Shown piece by piece: positions 35,393-47,600 of a DNA stretch of 49,640 nt. This DNA comes from Bacteroidales bacterium. Lineage in GTDB: Bacteria > Bacteroidota > Bacteroidia > Bacteroidales > F082. The position numbers and the translations under genes were made by a program. Positions within the stretch are counted from its first letter, which is position 1. Every line of letters starts with the position of its first letter. The DNA lies in assembly GCA_018400955.1 (NCBI GenBank), contig JAGYLH010000013.1, forward strand, positions 1 through 49,640, read 5' to 3'. Below the pieces are notes generated by a model. The model was given only the letters and a program-made list of their open reading frames with translations, was not told the origin of the DNA and searched no databases.

Positions 35393-35938
35393 TTAGCAGT
35401 CGGTGGATTGTTTAACAAATCATGTGCCTATCAATTACTATGAGTTGATAAATGCCGGTATCATATCCCAATATAATAACTGTGCTGCTTTGTAGCTAAA
35501 TCTAAATGCCAATTCCTTACCAATTGACCGGTACTTTGTTGTACATTTTAATGGCCTGCGCAGTTTGTTCCGGCTTCCAGTCTGATCTGGATGTTGTCGG
35601 ATGCCGGGTTGGGCGAAACACTGAATGCTTCGTCAAGGCTCAAGGACTTGAAGATGATTTCAGGTGCCAGGATATCAAGAAGTTAACAAATTCTCCCACT
35701 TCTAGCGATGAAGTGACTTTCGGGATTTATTTCGAAAGCCATTCCTTTAAACGCTTTTCCGTTCTGGTTTACCCTGATTGTGAAATCAGCAAGGGTTTGC
35801 GGCAAATTCACCTCTTTGTCCACATCTGTATTGATCCAGGTCGTAATGGTTTGACCATTTCAACGGATACATTAACATGCTCAATAGTTGGTTCAATACT
35901 TATGATTTCAAACATGTCTGCATCATAGTCAAGGACCA
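35393..35938 (-). pseudogene. out-of-frame C-terminal half of the dockerin-like T9SS cargo gene
   Basis: Reading the minus strand on from the stop at 35939, coherent protein continues across several single-base frame changes: MVLDYDADMFEIISIEP, then NGQTITTWINTDVDKEVNLP, FTIRVNQNGKAFKGMAFEIN, DILAPEIIFKSLSLDEAFSV, SPNPASDNIQIRLEAG, MYNKV, GQLVRNWHLDLATKQHSYY and DTGIYQLIVIDRHM. The segment from SPNPASDNIQIRL onward is the start and body of a T9SS type A sorting domain. About seven indels are needed, mostly in short homopolymers (for example the AAA at GAAATGG and the T pair in CTTCTTG). Protein sequence between the breaks is well preserved, which argues for sequencing error or very recent decay. 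Confidence 0.6.
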
Positions 35939-36604
35939 TCAATAGCCATTCAAATCAAATGTGTTCGACAACTGCAAGGGGAAACGAATGAGCTCATCCT
36001 GTATAGCAACAATAGTGCCTTCGGGGGTGAATGACAATTCTTCAACATAATCGCGGCCGGTTGGCAACCAAATACCTGAAACCGTTCCTGTTTTTGAGCC
36101 ACCTGAAGAAAGGGTATCTTGCCCATCGCGCGAGAATGTTGAAACAAGCAATTCATCAAATTGCCAATCGCCGGCAGGGAAAGGATTGCCAAAAACAAGG
36201 TGATGTATTAATATAAAGACAAAATCCTGCATATTGACCTGTCCGTTTCCCGTTACATCAGCAGCCATCACCTGATAGGGAGTGAATTGCATATTGCCAT
36301 TTATATAAAACAGTATATTCAAGGCATCTTGCATGGTTACATCCGGGCCTTCCAAATCTGTGTTAGCAGTAAGGGAATACATTCCTTCTTCAAGTCCGGT
36401 GAACTGGTAATAGCCGTCATCACCGGTCAGGAAAGTATCAACTAAGTCCCCCGCTTCGTCAAAAAGCGAAACCGTTACCTCTGGCAGGGGGTATTCAGGA
36501 TTGTTGTGGTAGTAAATAAAACCATTGACTTCGTTTTGGCTGTAAGCCATGTTTGCACTAAGCAATATGCCCAGGAAGCTAGCAAGAGTTATGAGTCTTT
36601 TCAT
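35939..36604 (-). CDS. secreted dockerin-like protein, N-terminal part of a T9SS cargo
   Basis: This 221-residue frame opens with a signal peptide (residues 1-22, ending NMAYSQ). A CnaB/SdrD-B-like beta sandwich follows (about residues 25-82; VNGFIYYHNNPEYPLPEVTV and GYYQFTGLEEGMYSL). Two dockerin-like segments come next: DLEGPDVTMQDALNILFYI (83-101) and DVTGNGQVNMQDFVFILI (116-133), with the calcium-loop pattern DxTGNGxVNxxD. The frame stops at 35939, but coding continues out of frame to a T9SS sorting domain, so the natural product is probably about 400 residues and exported through the outer membrane. The 33-nt element shared with the sigma gene lies about 70 bases upstream of the ATG, which suggests control by that sigma factor. 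Confidence 0.75.
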   Translation of the reverse strand: MKRLITLASFLGILLSANMAYSQNEVNGFIYYHNNPEYPLPEVTVSLFDEAGDLVDTFLTGDDGYYQFTGLEEGMYSLTANTDLEGPDVTMQDALNILFYINGNMQFTPYQVMAADVTGNGQVNMQDFVFILIHHLVFGNPFPAGDWQFDELLVSTFSRDGQDTLSSGGSKTGTVSGIWLPTGRDYVEELSFTPEGTIVAIQDELIRFPLQLSNTFDLNGY

Positions 36605-36670
36605 TTTAGCGTGTGTTAAAAGATACTTATTCGTAGTTTGTTTGTTTTCAAGTTTAGTACTTTTTCAACT

Positions 36671-36703
36671 ATTAATAACAAAAAGGTTAAAAAGTGCACC
36701 ACC
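36671..36703 (-). promoter_or_regulatory. second copy of the 33-nt element, upstream of the dockerin-like gene
   Basis: Minus-strand GGTGGTGCACTTTTTA, TTTTTG and TATTAAT match the element before the sigma gene at 29 of 33 positions without gaps. The differences fall in the small spacer (AACC versus ATAG) and one base after TTTTTG. It ends 66 bases before the gene's ATG. The surrounding DNA is AT-rich with long A and T runs. Confidence 0.6.
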
Positions 36704-36887
36704 AAAATTAAACTTTTTTTTCATTTTTTTTTGCTATTATTTTATTCGCTTGATTATTAGATATATATTTTTTTATCATTTACTATTTATCCGATCAAAT
36801 TGCAGCAATTTTCATTGAAAACAAGTTTTTACTAATTTACTCTTTCAGCTTTTCAGCACACACCACCACATTCAACTGCAAAGTTTG

Positions 36888-36895
36888 TACTTTTG
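36888..36895 (+). promoter_or_regulatory. possible -7 box (TACTTTTG) of the TlpA-like gene
   Basis: TACTTTTG fits TAnnTTTG and lies 17 bases before the ATG at 36913. No -33 TTG is found at the usual distance. Confidence 0.4.
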
Positions 36896-36912
36896 AACAA
36901 AAAAAAATGTAG

Positions 36913-38304
36913 ATGAAATTTACAAGGTATATTTATTCAGTGTTGATCATTTTATGCATTAATACACTCAGTTATGCTGATGATGGTTTTGCGATCAGCA
37001 TCAAACTTCAAGACAACAAAGATGAACTTTTTTACCTCGCCAGGTATTATGGTGAGCAGGTTTATATGGTTGACACTTCTTACACAAACAAACCCGGCCA
37101 GGCTAATTTTGCTGGTGACGCAAAACTTCAGGCAGGCATTTATATTTTGGTTTCTGCCGACAAAACCAAACTCCTGGAGTTTATCGTTGATCAGGATCAA
37201 CATTTTGAAATCAAACTATTGTCAACTGCAGGCCAAGCCTTGTTTGATATCAAAGGCAACCACCAAAACAGCTTGTTTTTTGAACATATTCAATTAAACA
37301 ATGCCCTGGCTGAAACCGCAGCCAAATTGAAAGAGCTGACCGACATACATGAAGATGATGAGCAACTGGCAGTCCTTATAAATAAACGGGATAGTTTAAT
37401 TGGCTCGAATGCGTCTTTCAAGAAAAAATTAATTTCCGACTTCCCTGATTATTTGCTGACAAAGATTATCCAGGCTATGGAGGATGTGAAAATCCCGGAT
37501 TCGTTAGACAAAAACACCAACATGGCATACCTTTATTATAAGGATAACTTTTGGAAGACTGTTGACCTTGGTGATGAACGATTGTTAAATACCCCGCTGC
37601 TTCCACGAAAAATCCGCAATTATTTTGATCAGTTGGTGCCCCCTTTTGCCGATTCCATTATTTATTCCATAGACCATTTGATTGAACTGACCGGAAACAA
37701 TAAAGAAACACGCGACTACCTGATTTGGCATTTTACATCGGAATACCAAAACCCAAAAATTATGGGACTCGATAAAGTATTTGTGCACCTTGCTGATGAA
37801 TACTTTGCAAAACTCGAAATAGCCAACACCAGCGAATCGGTACGGACCAAAATCCTGGAACGGGCTGATCAATTGCGGTATCTGCTCATTGGTGCTAAAG
37901 CCCCTGACCTGCGCCTGGTGGATACCACAGGACAGTTTGTATCTTTTCAGCAAATCGAGGAACAATATATCGTCCTGTTTTTTTGGGATTTTGATTGCGG
38001 GATATGCAAAAAGGACCTGTTGGTGCTAAAAGACTTGTACCAGAGCAATGAATACAATTTTGAAGTATATGCCATAGGTACCAATGCCGATATGGAGGGC
38101 TGGAAAAAGTATATTCGCGAAAATGGATTGGATTGGGTGAATGTGAACGGAACCCGCAGCATCACTGAAAATTTCCACGACTTGTACGACATCTATGGCA
38201 CACCGGTGATATATGTTTTGGATAACAAAAAAAACATCATTGCCAAACGGATCAGCGCTGATCAATTGAAGTTGGTTTTTGAGAATGATTCTAAATTGAG
38301 GTAA
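36913..38304 (+). CDS. TlpA/thioredoxin-like protein with DUF4369-like and DUF5106-like parts
   Basis: This 463-residue exported protein starts with a signal peptide (residues 1-22, RYIYSVLIILCINTLSYA). The N-terminal beta-rich part (YYGEQVYMVDTSYTNKPGQA and following) resembles DUF4369. A helical DUF5106-like middle covers about residues 120-325. The C-terminal thioredoxin fold begins at GAKAPDLRLVDTTGQFVSF near residue 330. The redox motif is CGIC in FFWDFDCGICKKDLLVLKDL, and the cis-proline segment is YGTPVIYVLD near residue 433. TlpA-like proteins of Bacteroidota reduce or exchange disulfides in the periplasm. It lies just upstream of a giant cysteine-containing secreted protein, so a role in its folding is possible but only inferred. 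Confidence 0.88.
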   Translation: MKFTRYIYSVLIILCINTLSYADDGFAISIKLQDNKDELFYLARYYGEQVYMVDTSYTNKPGQANFAGDAKLQAGIYILVSADKTKLLEFIVDQDQHFEIKLLSTAGQALFDIKGNHQNSLFFEHIQLNNALAETAAKLKELTDIHEDDEQLAVLINKRDSLIGSNASFKKKLISDFPDYLLTKIIQAMEDVKIPDSLDKNTNMAYLYYKDNFWKTVDLGDERLLNTPLLPRKIRNYFDQLVPPFADSIIYSIDHLIELTGNNKETRDYLIWHFTSEYQNPKIMGLDKVFVHLADEYFAKLEIANTSESVRTKILERADQLRYLLIGAKAPDLRLVDTTGQFVSFQQIEEQYIVLFFWDFDCGICKKDLLVLKDLYQSNEYNFEVYAIGTNADMEGWKKYIRENGLDWVNVNGTRSITENFHDLYDIYGTPVIYVLDNKKNIIAKRISADQLKLVFENDSKLR

Positions 38305-38681
38305 TTTGCACAAAGCATAAAATGTTGACAAAACAATTATTTAACTTTACCAGCTAAAATATATGCAAACCTTTTTGCAAAGCGAACGTACAAAACCTTG
38401 CTACCAAATACTGGCTTGATGATAATGAAAGACAAACAAACAGTAAAATTTTTACACATTTGAACGGGCATGATTACAAATATACACTTATGCAATAGAT
38501 GATTGTCGTTTTTAAGCGATATCATTTCGAGCCTTTTTGCATCGTATTAAACCCATTTCGTATCATTACGGCGTGTCTTGGTAGCAGCAGTTGTAAAACT
38601 GTTTGATTGAATTGTTTTTTTGGTTACTGCCGGTGAGGGGCAGCTTCCAAGGTTAAAATTAAATAACCAATAGCCGCAACG
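38305..38681 (+). other. 377-base non-coding leader before the giant repeat protein
   Basis: No gene is convincing here; a minus-strand frame of 62 codons has no recognisable features. TTGCTACCAA (about 38397) and TTGGTAGCAG (about 38577) form a near-perfect 10-base inverted pair 170 bases apart. The long distance to the start codon leaves room for a regulated promoter, but no good TAnnTTTG box was found. Confidence 0.4.
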
Positions 38682-41600
38682 ATGAGTAAACTTAGGTATT
38701 CTTTTTCCGTGCCCAAAACAACCCGAATCATTTTAAGCCTGTTTTTTGTTTTATTAGCCTTTTCGGCGAATATCGTAGGCCAAACATTAACGCCAACTTC
38801 TGAAACCTATTGCGAAGGCAGCCTTGGTGTGATTATCACGGCCGACGACCTACTAGTCGGCGATGATTACGAAATATGGGCCGGCGAAAATCCTTGGAGT
38901 TTGTTCATGGTTCACGACTTTCAGGCAGCAGCAGCCACCTACCAGCTTCCCGGTTTTTGGGAAGGTGATATTTACGAACTCCGATCAGCAGGTGGTGCTG
39001 TGTTTGTTACAATTACAATAACACAAGTGAATTTATATCAGGTTACTGGTAGCGGCACTTTATGCAATGGAGGCAATGTGACGATTCAATTGGCAGCCAG
39101 TCAGGCTGATGTTGAATATGAACTATACAGGGATGGAAATTTAGTTGAAACGCTGCCCGGGATACATTGGGGGGGGGCTATAAATTTTACTCCTGTATCT
39201 GTTGCAGGCGTTTACACAGTGATGGCCGTAAGCCCTGATTGTTCAGTTCAAATGAATGGGGAGGCTATTGTTTCAGAACAACCCGTTTCAAGCTTTACTT
39301 TTGACCTGAATAATGTTTGCTCAGGCACTCCCATAACATTTACTTCGACAGTTACCGGAGGAACTCCACCCTACACTTATGTTTGGGATTTTGGTGAAGG
39401 TGAAATTACTACTGACCAGCCAGAATACACTTATGTTTTTCCGGCTTTTGGCAATATCGATCAGGATTTTGAAGTGTTCCATAACATTATAGACGCATCA
39501 ACATGCACTAGTTTAGAAAGCTCAGAAATTGTTACGGTTTCGCAACGTCCAGATGCTAATTTACAACAAGTAATAGTACCACAACCACCACAAAATGTGT
39601 GGGGTGATTGTAGTGGAGATCCATTTTTTATGCTGGAAGTTTCCAATGAGTCAACCACAATAGATTTTAATACCACCTATACCATTGACTGGGGAGATGG
39701 AAATGCCAATGTTTTCGATAACACGTTTACGGGCACCACCCATATTTACGACGATTTCGGAAACTATGAACTGCTTCATACAATATTGGGTAACAATGGC
39801 TGTGAAGCTACATTCACTGAGTCTGTATTCTATGGCACCAATGCTGTCGGTGGCATTGCTATTGTTGGTTCAATAACCGGATGTGCCCCGATTGATGTTA
39901 GTTTTGAGCTTACTGGTGTTGATGTTAATCCACCTGGAACAGAATATCATATTGATTTTGGCGATGGTCTATTTGTAGTTTTCATGCAAGAAGACCTTAT
40001 TGATGACTATTGGGATGATGATGAAGCAAAATACATAGTAAGCCATACCTACAATGAAAGTTCTTGTGGACAACCAAACAACCGTTTTGTGGCTGAGTTG
40101 ACCATAACAAATCCTTGTGTTCCACCAGTTTTCACTACGGTGGGGCCTATTCAGGTTTCCCGACCGGCCATACCTGATTTTTTCAGGGACGAATTCCCGG
40201 ATGATCCGATTATTGCCTGTGTAAACACACCTATAACTTTCGCTAATGATACTGATGAAGGCTGCCTTGTGATTGATAACAACAACAATATTAGCCAAAC
40301 AAACTATTACTGGGATTTCAATAATGATGGAACTATACAAAGCACTGCAGTTTCACCAACTTTTACTTATGATACACCTGGCAACTACCAAGTACGATTA
40401 ACTGCCCACACAGCAGAAGGTGAAGCTGGTGACTGCGGTAGCACTTTCATTTTGCGCGACATTTGTATACAAGAGGTTCCTGTGCCAGACTTTAACATGG
40501 TACATGGCCCGCCCACGTGTGTACCATATATTGTTGATTTTAATAACCTGACAACGCATTCAGCTTGTGCCACACCGGAATATACGTGGAATATTATTCC
40601 CAATAATGGCTTCATCTTTCTTGACGGAACAGATGCCAGTAGCGTGAATCCGCGCATTGAATTTCAGCAGATGGGCACTTATACCATTACATTAAGAGCT
40701 TCAACTTATTCAAATGGAGCACTTTGCACGCATGTTTTCAGCATCGACCAAACCCTGAGCATTACTGACCAACCTGAAATTAGTTTATTTGAAAATAGTT
40801 TTGAACTTTGTGGTTTTCAAGATATTACTTTTACAAATCAAACCATTGAGTTTGCTGACAATGGCCAAAACATCAACGATTATGAATGGGTGGTTATCAG
40901 GCCTGATGCCTCAGTGGATATTTTTACAGATGAGTACCCGACCATCGATTTTAACCAATATGGATTTCATAATATTCAAGTTGGTATAGAAAATATTTGT
41001 GGTGTTGCTGTACCGGTGATTATCACTGTGGAGGTGGTTCCCGAACTTAGTAACATTGCTATTGATGCATTGGTTGATGAGGTATGCGTAGGCGAAAGCC
41101 TGGGTGTAATCATAACAGGTCAGGATCCGCAGAATGGCGGGGGTGACTACGAATATTCATGGGAAATTGATGAAGGTAGCGGATGGGTAGTTATTAATGG
41201 CGAGACAGGACCGAATCTCGATTATCAGGAAGCGCTGACTTTTAACCCTACCCGTTTTCGCCGCATAGTTTCTGCACGTATTTGCGAAGACATTGGATTG
41301 TTTGAAGTGACTGTATCACAAAATATTACAGACAATTTTGTTGTCAATGATGCGACCCAACACATTTGCTCCAGTGCAGCTCCTGACTTATTAAACGGTT
41401 CAGCACCCAACGGTGGTTCAGGTATTTACGATTATTTGTGGCAACAGAGCACAGATAATGGCGCAAATTGGTTTGATGCAAACGGTGTAAATGATGAAAT
41501 AAATTACGCACCTCCAGCACTTAACCAGGACACCAGGTACCGCAGAACGATTTTTTCGGGTAATTGCATTTCCATTTCGGATGAGGTGCTTGCAATGGTC

Positions 41601-44600
41601 TATGGACCTATTGTAAACAACGCTATAGCTTCGCCAACATCGGAGTTATGTGCTGGTGAAGTTCCAACCGGGTTAACAGGAAGTACACCAAGTCAAACCG
41701 GCAACAATGGCTTTTCTTTCCAGTGGCAATCAAGCGAGGATGGCATCATTTTTTCTGACATAAACGGATCCACCTCAACCAATTATGCGCCCGGCTCTTT
41801 GTCTGAAACCATTTATTTCAGAAGGCTGGTTACATCCGATGCGCCTGTGCCTGTCGGCTGTAATGTTTCTGAAAGCAATACAGTTATGGTAATAGCACTC
41901 GAAAACCCTGAAGCCAATGTGGGCCCCGACTTTCTGATACCATACGGCACCACTACCACCCTGAATGGTGTAGCTGCTTCAGGCACCCCCCCATATGGCT
42001 ACCTATGGACCGGGCCTGTAATCAACCCAACCAATGCCTCTACTGATACAGAACAATTAACACAAAACCAATTATTTACTTTCACTGTTACTGATGACAA
42101 CAACTGCACAGCTAATGACCAGATTACAATTACTGTTACTGGTGGGGCATTACAGGTTGTTATACAGGCTGACAATGAGCAAATATGCTCTGGAACCTCT
42201 GCTATGCTAACAGCTGCTGCTTCGGGCGGGAATGATCCTTTTTACAACTACAGCTGGTCTTCAGTTCCTGATTCAGGACCTTTCCCTGACAATAACACCA
42301 TAACAGTTTCACCCACAAGCACAACTAACTACACCGTAATTGTAGATGATGGCTTTAACACAGTTCAGGAAAGCATTCAGATAACCGTAAATAATATCCC
42401 AGTAATCAATAGTTCAGCTGCTTCAGCAGTTTGTTCAGGTGAAGAACTTAATTATGGTATCACTTCAACCATTCCTGCAAGTACATTTAGTTGGACTGTT
42501 AACAACCCACAGCCAGCAAACGTTACTGGCACAAGTGATGGCAATGGCAATAGCATAACCCAAACGTTAACCAACACTGGCACTGATCCGGTTATACTAA
42601 TTTATACAATCACACCAACCGGACCAGCACCAGCATTATGTGTTGGCGATCCATTTGATCTCGCTGTGACAGTAAGGCCCCAATTCTTAAGTGCTTTTCA
42701 GGATATAACCATCAACACAGGCACATCGACTATTATTGGCGGTAGCATTTCAGGAGGAACCGGATCATATTTATATGCTTGGCAACCCGAAGCCATGATA
42801 CAAGGGCCTTCAAATATACTCAATCCCCAAACTGTTGTACTGAGCAATGCGCAAGCCTATTCATTAAATGTTACCGATGGTGCCAACTGTAGTTTTGGGA
42901 TAACCCTTGATGTTAATACAGATGGAGATGCACTGGATGTTATTATTGATTCTGATGCCATAAACAACGAGCTGTGCTTTGGCGAAAGTGTAACCCTTAC
43001 TGCTAATGCAACAGGGGGTGGCGGAAACTATAGCTATGTCTGGAATGGCATCCCGGGGAATGCCATTCAAAATGATAATACGGTTATATTTACACCTCAG
43101 GCAGAAGGCAATAATGTATATTCCGTTGTTGTTGATGACAGTTTTACAACAACAAGTGAATCTATCAGCATTACTGCAAACCCATTGCCCATTATTTCCA
43201 GTTTACCTACCCACAATATGTGCTCGGGCACACCAATCAATTACAATCCAGCGGCAAATATAGCCAACTCAAGCTTTAACTGGTCTTCCGTGAACAATCC
43301 GAACATAAATGGAAATTCAGTGAATGGCAGTGGAAATTTGATGGACATTCTTTCAAATACATCTACAAGTTCTCAGATTGTTGTATATACTATCACACCA
43401 ACAGGACCGGCACCAACACTTTGTATCGGAACACCTTCTGATGTGGAAGTATCAGTTAATCCCGTTGCAAGTGTTACGAACATTGAAGACTCGCAAACCG
43501 TTATTTCAGGACAGTCAACAACTGCTGTAGGCTTTACTTCCGACGTTCTGGGAGTAACTTTCACCTGGACATCAACACCCAACTGCCCAGACCATATTAA
43601 CTACACTGCAATCAGCGGATCAGGGCCAATACCTGAGCAAATCATCACAATTGATCCTGATGGCCCAAATAGCTGTACCATTGAATATGAGATAACACCT
43701 CAAATCAACGGTTGTTCGGGTAATCCTTTTCTCTATTCTTTTACTATTAATTCCACACCTACTGTTTATAATCTAGCAGGAGAAGGTACCATTTGTGCAG
43801 GTGAGTCAACACAAGTAATACTTGATGGTTCTGAAATTGGAATCTCTTATCAATTGCTTCGAAACAACACCCCTGCGCAAGTGACTCAGGATGGAACAGG
43901 CAACCCTTTGACATGGGACAACATCAATACAGCTGGCATTTACGAAGTATTGGCTACTAATCCGGTAAGTGGGTTATTTGAAATGATGAATGGCCAGGTG
44001 GAGGTTATCCTGAGGGATGTGCCAACTATTTACCAATTATCAACGCTGGCACCTGGAAGTAATTGTCTTCCTATCGACTTGCGATTAAATGGGTCCCAAT
44101 TGGGGGTAAACTACTATCTTAACAGGGAAGGTTTTGATGGCCAACTAAATGAAGGCGTTGAGATAATCGCAGGAACAGGTAGCCCGCTACTATTTACTGC
44201 GCAAAATGAGCCTGGTTTCTATTCTGTTACAGCAGTATGGGATCATGGAGATGCGATTTGTTCACAAATAATGAACAATGTAGTTCAGGCCAACCCCTTG
44301 CCATTCGAGTTTACGATATTGCCTCAGGGCATTATTTGTGAAGATACAGATGAAATATGCCTGACCGGCTCCGAGCCTGACGTAAATTATGTTTTATGGT
44401 ATGAGAATGCTCCTTTTGGAGCCGTTGTGCCCGGCAATATTAACGGAGATCCCATTTGTTTGGGTCCGCTGAATGAGCCAGGAACTTATCGTGTTCGCGC
44501 TACCAACACCATCACAGGCTGTGACCTATTCTTCCAAAACACCATTGAAGTTGAACCTCTGCCAACTGTGTATCAAATGTCACCGGAGTTCGCATGTGCA

Positions 44601-47600
44601 GGCACAGATATTTTTTTAGAGGATTGCCAGCCAGGTATCGATTACTACCTTTATTTATCGCCAGCAAATGCCAGGCAGACCATTGAAGTTGCCGGACCAT
44701 TGCAGTGTGTCGGCGGGCTGATTAATTTTGGGCCACAGTTTGATGCGGGAGAATACAGCATTATGGCTGTAAATCCTGTAACCAATTGCTTCACCTGGAT
44801 GAATGGCACAACCACCATTTATCCGGCACCCGATGTATTTGCCATTATCCCGCAAGGTAGTGCCTGCCCTCCAACAACTATCTACCTGGATAATTTCCAA
44901 ACTGGTGTCACCTACTTTTTATACAGAGATGGTCAGCAAGTAGGTAGTGATGACGGATCTGACGGTTCAGTAGTTTTTAACCCGCAATCTGCTCCGGGAA
45001 CCTATACTGTAAGTGCACAATATAATCACCCGAATGGCATTAGCTGTACAAGTGATATGTCAGGTAGTTTGCAAATATTTGATGTACCACAGGTCCGAAC
45101 CCTTTTACCTGTAAACCCGTCATGTGCCCCTGCCGATTTTTATCTTGCCGATTCAGAAATAGGTATTACTTACGAGCTCTGGCATGAAACCATTGGATTG
45201 ATACAATCAATAGTTAGCTTGGATGCGGGCGAAATTACTTTTGATCCTGTGGAAAACTCAGGACAGTACTGGGCCAGAGCCATAAACGCACAAGGCTGCG
45301 GAATTGAGATGGATGGAATTAGAACTGTTTTGGAAATGCCTGCTATTTATACAATTGCACCACAAGGTATTTGGTGCATTGACCTGCCCTTAGAAATTAT
45401 GCTTGGTGGTTCTGACCCTGGTGTAAACTATCATCTATTTATTAGCGGAAATGTTACTCCTGTTGAAAGTTTGCCGGGCACCGGAAGTGCCTTAAGCTTT
45501 ACACCGGTTTCCTTACCCGGAACTTATTATATCGAGGCTGTGACTGATGATGCAAATGCCTGTGCTTCTACCATGCAGGGACAGGTGCTGATTAACATTC
45601 ACCCAACTATTACCAGTGATGCCTCATTAACAATCTGCAACAATGGTTTTACGAATTATACCATCACAGCGGATGTACCCGACGCAAGCTTTGTTTGGAC
45701 GGCAACAGACAATTCCAACGGTGCCATTACCGGCTTTGCTGATGGCAGCGGCAACTCCATTAATCAGCAATTGATTAACACCGGCAATCAGCAACATACC
45801 ATAAGTTATATGATAACACCAACTGGCCCCGCACCAACACTCTGTGCAGGAGATTCATTTGAGCTTGTTGTTGTTGTAGAACCTGTTGCCGAGGTAACAA
45901 ATCCTGAAAACGACCAGTATATTCTCTCCGGCGATTTTAGTTCAGAGGTTGCATTTACCTCAAATATTACCGATCAGGTGGTTGAGTTCAACTGGATAGC
46001 CAATCCAAGTTCACCGGCACTTACAGGCTTTATTGCAAATGGTTCGGGCGATTTGCCCCAGATGCAAATCTTCATCGATCCCAATGTGCCCAGCCCGCCT
46101 CCAACAGCTTCGGTTGAATACACAGTAACTCCTGTTGTTAATGGTTGTGATGGTGTTGACTTCATCTATACCATTTACGTTCAGCTAAACCCTTCGGTTT
46201 TTAACCTTTCTGTAGTTGGCGCTGACGAAATATGCAACGATGGCATTTCACAGGCACTGCTTGAGCTGGATGGTTCAGAAGCAGGTGTAACTTACCGCAT
46301 CTTACGCAATAATGTTATTCAGCCGCAGTATGATCAGTCAGGCGATGCCAGCGGAGAAGCCATAGAGTGGTGGGTTGATCAGCCCGGTACTTATACAGCT
46401 ATCGCCGTGCATGATGTAACCGGTGCTACAGAGAATATGGCCGGTTCGGTTGTGATACTTGGCAGGCCTATGCCATTATCCTTTACGCTTACTGCCCAGC
46501 AACCAAATAATAATTGTTTACCGCTTATTCCCCGTTTGAGTAATTCTCAGGATGGTGCCATTTATGAACTGCTGCTGGAAGATGCCAACGGGATCATCTC
46601 GGTTGTTGATACACAAAATGGTACAGCACCTAATGAACCATTGCTTTTTGCAGCACAATCACTGCCTGGCATTTATACAGTTAGAGCTTTAATTGATTAC
46701 AATAATATTACGTGCGAGCGCATGATGGCTGGCAGCATTGTAGGTAATACTTCCCCACAAGAATTTCCTTTGAGTCCCGAAGGCGAACTTTGTGAAGATG
46801 AAGTTACGCTGACTATGTTGGGCTCTGAAGTTAATGTAAACTATAGCCTAAGGCTAAACGGCTCGGCCACAGGCCCTGCAATAGCCGGAACAGGAAATCC
46901 CATCAATTTTGGCACTTTAACAGCACCAGGACTTTACCAAATTCATGCGGAAAATATGAATTCGCTGTGTGAAGTAATTTTCGCCGAATCTTTAACGGTA
47001 TATTCAAAACCAGCCACTTTTGCTGTATTCCCTGGTAATACCTGCCCTGGCACAGAAATATTCATGACTGATTGCGAAGCCGGAATTGACTATTACCTAT
47101 ACTTTGAGGCTGACACACGTTCTGGAACCAGAGAGTTTATCGAAATAGCCGGTCCATTCAATTGCGGAGCCTCAGGTATTGATTTTGGCTCCTACTCAGA
47201 TGTTGGTATTTACAGGGTAATGGCAGTTAACCCAACAACAAACTGCTTTGCCTGGATGGATAATCCGGTAACAATTTGGCGTGCACCCTTGGTGTTTGCC
47301 ATGGCACCCCAGGGATCTGGTTGTCCACCGGTTACATTTACTATGGAAGATTCTGAGCCAGATGTAACTTATTTCCTTCTTCATGATGGGAGCACTATAG
47401 CCACCACAACCGCCGTTGGCGGCAGCGTAAGTTTTCCTGCCCAAACTGAAGCGGGTATCTATACCATTTCGGCGCAACACACCAACGGACAGAATCATAC
47501 CTGTTATACAACGATGACAGGACAGTTTGAAATACTGCCAAACCCCGAAATCTATGCACTACAACCTCAAGGCCCTGAACTTTGCCCTCCTACAGAATTT

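Noticed and set aside
35506..35928. Plus-strand reading frame of 140 codons with a hydrophobic start
   Set aside because: It lies opposite a region whose minus strand encodes a recognisable T9SS cargo C-terminus across frameshifts, so it is a shadow frame.
29736..36703. Type III-E CRISPR (Craspase-like) locus because of a TPR-CHAT protein near a sigma factor
   Set aside because: There is no CRISPR array, no gRAMP/Cas7-11 gene, and the TPR protein has a membrane helix. Only the protease-sigma logic is analogous.
38337..38525. Minus-strand frame of 62 codons upstream of the giant gene
   Set aside because: Short, no signal of a known family and no start context; treated as non-coding.
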